Below are positions 5,293 to 10,891 of a stretch of DNA of 10,891 nucleotides, in pieces; within the stretch, counting starts at the first letter, position 1, and every line of letters starts with the position of its first letter. This DNA is from an uncultured Dechloromonas sp. (GTDB lineage Bacteria; Pseudomonadota; Gammaproteobacteria; Burkholderiales; Rhodocyclaceae): positions 1 through 10,891 of the forward strand of contig CAMKYP010000097.1 of assembly GCA_946477505.1 (NCBI GenBank), written 5' to 3'. Below the pieces are notes generated by a model that had not been told where the DNA came from, ran no database searches, and was given only the letters and a program-made list of their open reading frames with translations. The position numbers and the translations under genes are program-made.

Positions 5293-8091
5293 ATGAGCAA
5301 ATCTGAGGCACAAACCCGCTCCGAGCTTATTGACCAGCAACTGGCCCAGTCCGGCTGGGACGCTAAAGACCCTACTCAGGTTGTTGAAGAGTACGACATT
5401 CTGACCTCGCTTCCCGTAGGTGTGGCCGAACCGCGCACACACTACGAAGGCCATCAGTTCAGCGATTACGTACTGCTAGGCAAAGACCGCAAGCCACTTG
5501 CCGTTGTCGAAGCCAAGAAGTCCAGCCGTGATGCCGCCATCGGCCGGGAACAAGCAAAGCAGTACTGCTACAACATTCAGAAGCAACTCGGTGGCGAATT
5601 GCCGTTCTGTTTCTACTCCAATGGCCTGGAAACCTATTTCTGGGATCTGGAAAATGCACCGCCCCGCAAGGTTGTCGGCTTTCCCACGCGCGACGATTTG
5701 GAACGTTTTGTCTATATCCGGCGCAATCGCAAGCCGCTGACGCAGGAATTTATTAACACCTCGATTGCCGGGCGCGATTACCAGATTCGCGCCATTCGCT
5801 CGGTACTCGAAGGCATCGAGCAAAAAAAACGTAATTTCCTGCTGGTCATGGCTACCGGCACGGGCAAGACCCGCACCTGCATCGCCCTGATCGATGCGCT
5901 GATGCGTGCCGGCCATGCTGAAAAGGTGTTGTTCCTAGTCGATCGCATTGCCCTGCGGGAACAGGCGCTAGGCGCTTTCAAGGAGCACATGCCCAACGAG
6001 CCGCGCTGGCCGAACCTGGGCGAAAAACTGATCGCCAAGGACAGACGTATCTATGTCGCCACCTACCCGACGATGCTCAATATCATCCGGGATGAGGTTC
6101 AGCACCTTTCGCCACACTTTTTCGATTTCATCGTGGTCGATGAAAGCCATCGCTCGATCTACAACACCTACGGCGACGTGCTCGACTATTTCAAGACCGT
6201 CACCCTGGGTTTGACGGCGACACCGACCGATATCATCGACCACAACACCTTCCAGCTATTCCATTGTGAAGACGGCCTGCCAACCTTCGCATATACCTTC
6301 GAAGAAGCCGTCAACAACCAACCACCCTACCTCTGCAACTTCCAGGTCATGAAAATCCAGACCAAGTTCCAGATGGAAGGCATCAGCAAGCGCACCATTT
6401 CACTGGAAGACCAGAAAAAGTTGATGCTGCAAGGCAAGGAAGTCGAGGAAATCAACTTTGAAGGCTCGCAGCTCGAAAAGCAGGTGATCAACAAGGGCAC
6501 CAACACCCTGATCGTCCGTGAATTTATGGAAGAGTCGATTAAGGACGCCAACGGCGTGCTACCGGGCAAAACCATCTTCTTCTGCGCCACCAAGGCGCAT
6601 GCCCGGAGGATGGAAGAAATTTTCGACAAGCTCTACCCGCAATACCACGGTGAACTAGCCAAGGTGCTGGTCTCAGACGATCCACGCGTCTACGGCAAAG
6701 GCGGTCTGCTAGACCAATTCACCAACAACGACATGCCACGTATTGCGATCAGCGTGGACATGCTCGATACCGGCATCGACGTGCGCGAGATCGTCAATCT
6801 CGTCTTCGCGAAGCCGGTCTATTCGTACACTAAGTTCTGGCAGATGGTCGGGCGCGGCACGCGCTTGCTGGAAAGCAACAAACCCAAGCCCTGGTGCTCT
6901 GAGAAGAATGTTTTCCTGATCCTCGATTGCTGGGACAACTTCGAATATTTCAAGCTCAATCCCAAAGGCAAGGAACTCAAACCGCAGTTACCCTTGCCGG
7001 TCCGGTTGGTTGGCCTGCGCATCGACAAAATCGAGAAGGCCGTCGACAGCGGCCTAGCCGACATCGCCGAACGTGAAATCGCCAAACTGCGCCTGCAGAT
7101 TGCTGCCTTGCCCAAAACCTCAGTCATCATCAAGGAGGCTGCCGCTGCGCTGTCACCACTCGAAGAAGAAAACTTCTGGATCAGCCTTACCCACCAGAAG
7201 CTCGAATTCCTGCGCACAGAGATCAAACCGCTGTTCCGCACTGTTTCTGAGGCCGACTTCAAGGCCATGCGTCTCGAGCGCGACCTGCTTGAATACTCGC
7301 TGGCCTTGCTCAACGAAGAGAAGGAACAAGCCGCAACCATCCAGGAAGGCATCGTCGAACAAATCAGCGAACTGCCACTCTCGGTTAGCTTCGTAAAACA
7401 GGAAGAAACCCTGATTCGCACCGCTCAAACCAGCCACTATTGGTCAAAGGCCGATGAAAACGCCTACGACGAACTAGTGACCAAACTTGGCCCGCTGATG
7501 AAATTCCGCGAGCAGCCCACGGGCGAGGGCCAGACACACCTTGATCTGATCGATGAACTGCACAAGAAAGAATGGGTGGAATTCGGCCCACAACACGAAG
7601 CGGTCAACATCGCCCGTTACAGGGAAATGGTCGAAACCCTGATTGCCGAGCTGACGGAGCACAACCCAGTGCTAAAGAAAATCAAGAACGGCGAAACAGT
7701 GACCGCCGACGAGGCTGAGCAGCTCGCCGAGCTCCTGCACGAGGAACACCCGCACATCACCGAAGATCTGCTGCGCCAGGTTTATAAAAACCGAAAGGCG
7801 CATTTCATCCAGTTCATCCGCCACATCCTCGGCATCGAGGCTCTTAAAAGCTTCCCAGATGAGGTCAGTGCCGCCTTCGATCAATTCATCCGCGCCCACA
7901 CCACCCTGAGCAGCCATCAGATGGAGTTCCTCAAGCTACTCAAGGACTTCATTATCGAGCGCGAAAAAGTTGAGAAAAAAGATCTGATCAGCGCACCATT
8001 TACTGTCCTTCATCCGCAAGGTATTCGCGGTGTATTCAGTCCGGCCGAGATCAGCGAAATCTTGCAGCTCACCGAGCGCCTGGCCGCTTAA
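5293..8091 (+). CDS. hsdR: Type I restriction enzyme, R (restriction/translocation) subunit
   Basis: The motor and nuclease subunit of a type I restriction-modification complex (R2M2S). It translocates DNA using ATP and cuts away from unmethylated sites. The 932-aa length is within the family range. The N-terminal endonuclease domain has D58 and E73-A-K75 (VVEAKK), followed by the QAKQYCYNIQ segment. SF2 helicase motifs follow: Walker A MATGTGKT (186-193), DESH box (283-286), motif III LTATP (307-311), motif V DTGID (492-496) and motif VI QMVGRGTR (517-524). The C-terminal third (about 750-925) resembles the EcoEI-type R C-terminal domain, with HFIQFIRHILGIE and SAPFTVLHPQGIRGVFS. All key residues are present, so the gene looks intact. 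ATG 5293 has only a weak AAGCTAAG upstream. It heads the operon hsdR-dinD-hsdM-hsdS'. No clear promoter or LexA box was found in 5078-5292. Confidence 0.95.
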   Translation: MSKSEAQTRSELIDQQLAQSGWDAKDPTQVVEEYDILTSLPVGVAEPRTHYEGHQFSDYVLLGKDRKPLAVVEAKKSSRDAAIGREQAKQYCYNIQKQLGGELPFCFYSNGLETYFWDLENAPPRKVVGFPTRDDLERFVYIRRNRKPLTQEFINTSIAGRDYQIRAIRSVLEGIEQKKRNFLLVMATGTGKTRTCIALIDALMRAGHAEKVLFLVDRIALREQALGAFKEHMPNEPRWPNLGEKLIAKDRRIYVATYPTMLNIIRDEVQHLSPHFFDFIVVDESHRSIYNTYGDVLDYFKTVTLGLTATPTDIIDHNTFQLFHCEDGLPTFAYTFEEAVNNQPPYLCNFQVMKIQTKFQMEGISKRTISLEDQKKLMLQGKEVEEINFEGSQLEKQVINKGTNTLIVREFMEESIKDANGVLPGKTIFFCATKAHARRMEEIFDKLYPQYHGELAKVLVSDDPRVYGKGGLLDQFTNNDMPRIAISVDMLDTGIDVREIVNLVFAKPVYSYTKFWQMVGRGTRLLESNKPKPWCSEKNVFLILDCWDNFEYFKLNPKGKELKPQLPLPVRLVGLRIDKIEKAVDSGLADIAEREIAKLRLQIAALPKTSVIIKEAAAALSPLEEENFWISLTHQKLEFLRTEIKPLFRTVSEADFKAMRLERDLLEYSLALLNEEKEQAATIQEGIVEQISELPLSVSFVKQEETLIRTAQTSHYWSKADENAYDELVTKLGPLMKFREQPTGEGQTHLDLIDELHKKEWVEFGPQHEAVNIARYREMVETLIAELTEHNPVLKKIKNGETVTADEAEQLAELLHEEHPHITEDLLRQVYKNRKAHFIQFIRHILGIEALKSFPDEVSAAFDQFIRAHTTLSSHQMEFLKLLKDFIIEREKVEKKDLISAPFTVLHPQGIRGVFSPAEISEILQLTERLAA

Positions 8092-8119
8092 CAACGAACC
8101 GGAATAAAAAGGAGTCACT

Positions 8120-8977
8120 ATGCAATCCGGAGCGATTCAATTACTGACAAATCAATTTGATGCCCTGGGCCAGCGTACTCCGGACGAAGGCATTGAATTC
8201 TGGTTTGCCCGCGATCTCATGGAACCGCTTGGCTACAACCGCTGGGAAAACTTCCAGAACGCGATCAATCGCGCCATCGAGTCCTGTGAAACTACCGGTT
8301 ACGCGGTCAGCGATCATTTTCGTAACGTTACGAAAATGATCGAAATCGGCAAGGGCGGCCAACGCCCAGTCGACGACTTCATGCTTACCCGCTACGCCTG
8401 CTACCTGATTGCGCAAAACGGTGACCCGCGCAAGGAAGCCATCGCCTTTGCCCAAAGCTACTTTGCCATCCAGACTCGCAAGCAGGAACTGATCGAGGAT
8501 CGCATGCGCCTGCAGGCCCGGCTCGATGCCCGCGAACGTCTGCGCGAATCAGAAAAAACGTTGTCCCAAAACATCTACGAACGCGGCGTTGACGATGCCG
8601 GCTTCGGCCGCATCCGCTCGCAAGGGGATGCGGCGCTCTTCGGCGGCCATACCACCCAGGCCATGAAGGACCGCTACGGCATCACCAAGACCCGCCCGCT
8701 AGCCGACTTCCTGCCCACCTTGACCATCGCAGCCAAGAATCTGGCGACTGAAATCACCAATCACAACGTCAACCAGGACAACCTGCAAGGCGAGCGCGCC
8801 ATCACTCGCGAGCATGTGCAGAACAACGAGAGCGTGCGCGACATGCTTGGCCAGCGCGGCATCAAGCCGGAACAATTGCCAGCGGAAGAAGACATCAAGA
8901 AGCTGGAACGCCGCGTCAAATCCGAGGAAAAGAAGCTCGTCCGGCAATCGGGTACACTGCCGGCCCCGAAAGACTAA
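8120..8977 (+). CDS. dinD: DinD-like DNA-damage-inducible protein (Bro-N-like N-terminus)
   Basis: A 285-aa homologue of DinD, which in Escherichia coli is SOS-induced and modulates RecA. The family signs are the Bro-N-like opening FWFARDLMEPLGYNRWENFQ (27-46), DHFRNVTKMIEIG (65-77), and the hallmark LTRYACYLIAQNGDPRK (89-105) and YFAIQTRKQEL (114-124), followed by a charged helical C-terminus ending in a lysine/glutamate-rich coil. The length fits the family. AAAAGGAG gives a strong Shine-Dalgarno before ATG 8120, and the gene lies 28 bases after hsdR and 57 before hsdM, clearly inside the restriction operon. No CTGT-N8-ACAG LexA box is visible upstream, so induction would have to come from the operon promoter. 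A perfect 32-bp palindrome at 8311-8342 encodes residues 65-74. Its role in restriction is inference. Confidence 0.88.
   Translation: MQSGAIQLLTNQFDALGQRTPDEGIEFWFARDLMEPLGYNRWENFQNAINRAIESCETTGYAVSDHFRNVTKMIEIGKGGQRPVDDFMLTRYACYLIAQNGDPRKEAIAFAQSYFAIQTRKQELIEDRMRLQARLDARERLRESEKTLSQNIYERGVDDAGFGRIRSQGDAALFGGHTTQAMKDRYGITKTRPLADFLPTLTIAAKNLATEITNHNVNQDNLQGERAITREHVQNNESVRDMLGQRGIKPEQLPAEEDIKKLERRVKSEEKKLVRQSGTLPAPKD
8311..8342. repeat. Perfect 32-bp palindrome inside dinD
   Basis: The left arm CGATCATTTTCGTAAC (8311-8326) is followed directly by its exact reverse complement (8327-8342) with no spacer. The axis falls between codons 69 and 70, so both strands encode the same ten residues, DHFRNVTKMI. 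It could form a cruciform or an RNA hairpin, or bind a dimeric protein. Confidence 0.95.
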
Positions 8978-9034
8978 GCCGCTCGCGCATCATCTCCTGG
9001 TCAGCGGTCACGCTACCAGCCAAGGATCATCACC

Positions 9035-10735
9035 ATGCTGCAAAACAACCCCGAACTCAGAGGCAAGATCGAACAGCTCTGGAATAAATTCTGGAGCGGC
9101 GGCATCAGTAACCCGCTGACCGCCATCGAGCAAATCACCTATCTGCTGTTCATGAAGCGCCTCGACGAACTGGACTTGAAGCGCCAGTCCGACGCTGAAT
9201 TTACCGGCGAGCCCTACCAATCAAAATTCGTTGGCACCTGGATTCCGCCCGAATATCGCGCGCGTCGCGAAGAAAACGATAGCGATGCCGACTGGGCCAG
9301 AAAGCAGGAAGACGAAAAGCGTTACGCCATCGACCGGCGCCGCCTGCGCTGGAGCGAATTCAAGCGCATGCAGGCCGAGGAGATGCTGCAACACGTCCAG
9401 AGCAGGGTTTTTCCCTTCCTCAAAGACTTGAACGGCGCCGAATCCAACTTTACCCACCACATGAAAAATGCGGTGTTCATCATCCCCAAACCAATGCTGC
9501 TGGTGGAGGCGGTAAAGACCATCGACGAAATCTTTGAGGTCATGGAGCGTGACTCACGGATCAATGGGCAGGCCTTTCAGGACATCCAGGGCGATGTCTA
9601 TGAAATGCTGCTTTCCGAAATCGCCACAGCCGGCAAAAATGGGCAGTTCCGCACGCCGCGCCACATCATCAAACTAATGGCAGACCTGGTGGAGCCGCAA
9701 CTCGGCCACAAGATCGCCGATCCTGCCTGCGGCTCCGGCGGCTTTCTGCTCGGTGCCTACCAGTACATCGTCACTCAACTTGCCATTCGGGCCGGCACAA
9801 AAAATATCGCCCCCGACGAAGACGGTTTCGTCCGTACCTCGGTCGCTGCCAGCCTCACCGCCAGTGCCCAAGAAACACTGCAAGAGTCCCTCTACGGCTA
9901 CGACATCGATGCCACCATGGTGCGCCTGGGGTTGATGAACCTGATGATGCACGGCATCGACGAGCCACATATCGACTATCAGGACACGCTCTCCAAGGGC
10001 TACAACGAGGAAGGCGAATACCACATTGTGATGGCCAATCCGCCCTTTACCGGCAGCATCGACAAGGGCGACATCAACGAAAATCTGAGCCTCGATACCA
10101 CCAAGACCGAACTACTCTTCGTCGAAAATATCTACCGCCTGCTAAAGCAAGGCGGCACTGCCTGCGTCATCGTGCCGCAAGGCGTACTCTTCGGGACCGG
10201 CAAGGCATTCAAGGAGTTGCGCGAGAAACTCGTCGAACGCTGCGACCTTAAAGCCGTCATCACCCTTCCCAGCGGCGTCTTCAAGCCCTACGCCGGGGTC
10301 AGTACCGCCATCCTGTTATTCACCAAGGTTTATGGCGCAAAGGACAAGGTCGACCGGTCAGCCACCGAACATGTCTGGTTCTACGAAATGCAGGCCGACG
10401 GCTACAGCCTCGATGACAAGCGCAGCAAACAGGAAGGCTTTGGCGACCTGCAGGACATCATCGCCAAATACCACGCCCGTAATGCTGCAACCGACACCGA
10501 ACGCACGGCCAAATGTTTCATGGTGCCGCACCACGAAATCAAGGCCGAAGGCTACGACCTTTCGCTTTCGCGCTACAAGGAAAGCGTCTCCGAGGCAGTG
10601 CATTACGAGGAACCCGGCGTCATTCTTGATCGGCTGATTCGAGCCGAGGTCGGTGATGTGGGTGAGGCTGAACTTGCCAAGGTGCAGAGAGGAGTTCTGC
10701 GTGAACTTCTGGAACTACGGGGGATGATTGGGTGA
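9035..10735 (+). CDS. hsdM: Type I modification enzyme, M (DNA adenine methyltransferase) subunit
   Basis: The N6-adenine methyltransferase subunit of the type I complex; it uses S-adenosylmethionine and gets its target from HsdS. The 566-aa protein has an N-terminal HsdM_N helical domain (about 5-170, with ELRGKIEQLWNKFW and AIEQITYLLFMKRLDELD), then GQFRTPRHI (203-211), the AdoMet-binding motif I DPACGSGGF (229-237) and catalytic motif IV NPPF (335-338), followed by FVENIYRLLKQGG and the VLFGTGKAFKELRE region. It appears complete. AAGGA at 9021-9025 precedes ATG 9035. Its TGA (10733-10735) overlaps the GTG of the hsdS remnant, which indicates translational coupling to a specificity subunit. 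Confidence 0.95.
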   Translation: MLQNNPELRGKIEQLWNKFWSGGISNPLTAIEQITYLLFMKRLDELDLKRQSDAEFTGEPYQSKFVGTWIPPEYRARREENDSDADWARKQEDEKRYAIDRRRLRWSEFKRMQAEEMLQHVQSRVFPFLKDLNGAESNFTHHMKNAVFIIPKPMLLVEAVKTIDEIFEVMERDSRINGQAFQDIQGDVYEMLLSEIATAGKNGQFRTPRHIIKLMADLVEPQLGHKIADPACGSGGFLLGAYQYIVTQLAIRAGTKNIAPDEDGFVRTSVAASLTASAQETLQESLYGYDIDATMVRLGLMNLMMHGIDEPHIDYQDTLSKGYNEEGEYHIVMANPPFTGSIDKGDINENLSLDTTKTELLFVENIYRLLKQGGTACVIVPQGVLFGTGKAFKELREKLVERCDLKAVITLPSGVFKPYAGVSTAILLFTKVYGAKDKVDRSATEHVWFYEMQADGYSLDDKRSKQEGFGDLQDIIAKYHARNAATDTERTAKCFMVPHHEIKAEGYDLSLSRYKESVSEAVHYEEPGVILDRLIRAEVGDVGEAELAKVQRGVLRELLELRGMIG

Positions 10736-10791
10736 GTACATCCCAATACAAAACCCTCGGTTCTGTGATTTCAGTCACTAAGAGCCGCTAA
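10732..10791 (+). pseudogene. hsdS: 5' remnant of the hsdS specificity-subunit gene
   Basis: GTG at 10732 overlaps the hsdM stop in a GTGA, the usual start arrangement of hsdS. It reads VSTSQYKTLGSVISVTKSR, which resembles an HsdS N-terminus (Y/W-x-LG-x-V/I-x-x-x). The frame ends at TAA 10789-10791 after 19 codons. The +1 frame stays open from 10787 to 10834 and reads ANKKKPFPLFTAAEFG, which would also suit an HsdS start, so a one-base frameshift may be present. A mobile-element end begins at 10839. The S subunit gives the complex its DNA target, so nothing intact for that role lies in the window. The assignment rests mainly on position. Confidence 0.55.
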
Positions 10792-10838
10792 CAAAAAGAA
10801 GCCTTTCCCTCTGTTCACAGCGGCTGAATTTGGTTAAC

Positions 10839-10891
10839 TGTCGGCGCGCGTTTAAATTTGACCACCTGTGCGCGTTGAATTTTGACCAGGT
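10839..10891 (+). mobile_element. Probable left end of an IS21-family insertion sequence
   Basis: From TGTCGGCGCGCG at 10839 the sequence takes on the look of IS21-family ends: a TGT terminus followed by subterminal repeats with TTTGACCA cores, which serve as transposase binding sites. No transposase gene (istA/istB) is reached before the window closes, so the element's identity, length and target duplication cannot be seen. It lies about 50 bases after the interrupted hsdS frame and probably split that gene. Confidence 0.55.
10846..10888 (+). repeat. Two 19-bp direct repeats at the IS end
   Basis: GCGCGTTTAAATTTGACCA (10846-10864) and GCGCGTTGAATTTTGACCA (10870-10888) match at 17 of 19 positions and start 24 bp apart. 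Such tandem subterminal repeats are typical of IS21-family transposase binding sites. Confidence 0.75.

Noticed and set aside
5476..5916. A 146-codon open frame on the minus strand
   Set aside because: It is antisense to the nuclease domain of hsdR, which has strong motif support.
6819..7421. A 200-codon open frame on the minus strand
   Set aside because: It is antisense to hsdR and its serine/arginine-rich translation is typical of a shadow frame.
8092..8119. A LexA box before the dinD-like gene
   Set aside because: I looked for CTGT-N8-ACAG because of the DinD family's SOS link, but the 28-base gap and the end of hsdR contain no such site.

Overview
The window looks like an accessory, defence-type region of a Gram-negative chromosome. 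The lipoprotein signal with a lipobox, the moderately high GC content and GC-rich codon use, the HsdR/HsdM/DinD protein types and an IS21-like end suggest a proteobacterium, perhaps a betaproteobacterium. That is inference from style, not a database result. I see no tRNA, rRNA or CRISPR array.

Left part (1-3026). A minus-strand NERD nuclease-helicase fusion (50-1600) carries its nuclease motif and helicase motifs I to IV but stops before motifs V and VI, so it looks truncated at the C-terminus. A roughly 400-base stretch follows with only a possible promoter and one doubtful small ORF. Then comes a plus-strand two-gene unit: a free-standing C39-like papain-fold cysteine peptidase (2001-2489) and, 3 bases later, an unrecognised 177-aa protein (2493-3026).

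Middle part (2992-5292). A minus-strand XRE/C-protein-like regulator (2992-3255) diverges from a plus-strand lipoprotein gene (3358-4266) and a secreted alpha/beta hydrolase gene (4289-5056). Between them are three CACAC-N5-GTG(T) operators with centres exactly 38 bp apart (3260, 3298, 3336). They overlap candidate divergent promoters and the regulator's start codon. This looks like a self-regulated cassette delivering two envelope or periplasmic proteins.

Right part (5293-10891). A type I restriction-modification operon runs on the plus strand in the order hsdR (932 aa), dinD-like (285 aa), hsdM (566 aa). The start of hsdS overlaps the hsdM stop in a GTGA, but that frame closes after 19 codons. 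About 50 bases further on, a probable IS21-family end begins (10839) with two 19-bp direct repeats. The specificity subunit is therefore missing from this window and probably disrupted, which would leave HsdR and HsdM without target recognition unless another hsdS exists. The dinD-like gene contains a perfect 32-bp palindrome in its coding sequence, centred on a codon boundary, so both strands encode the same decapeptide there.
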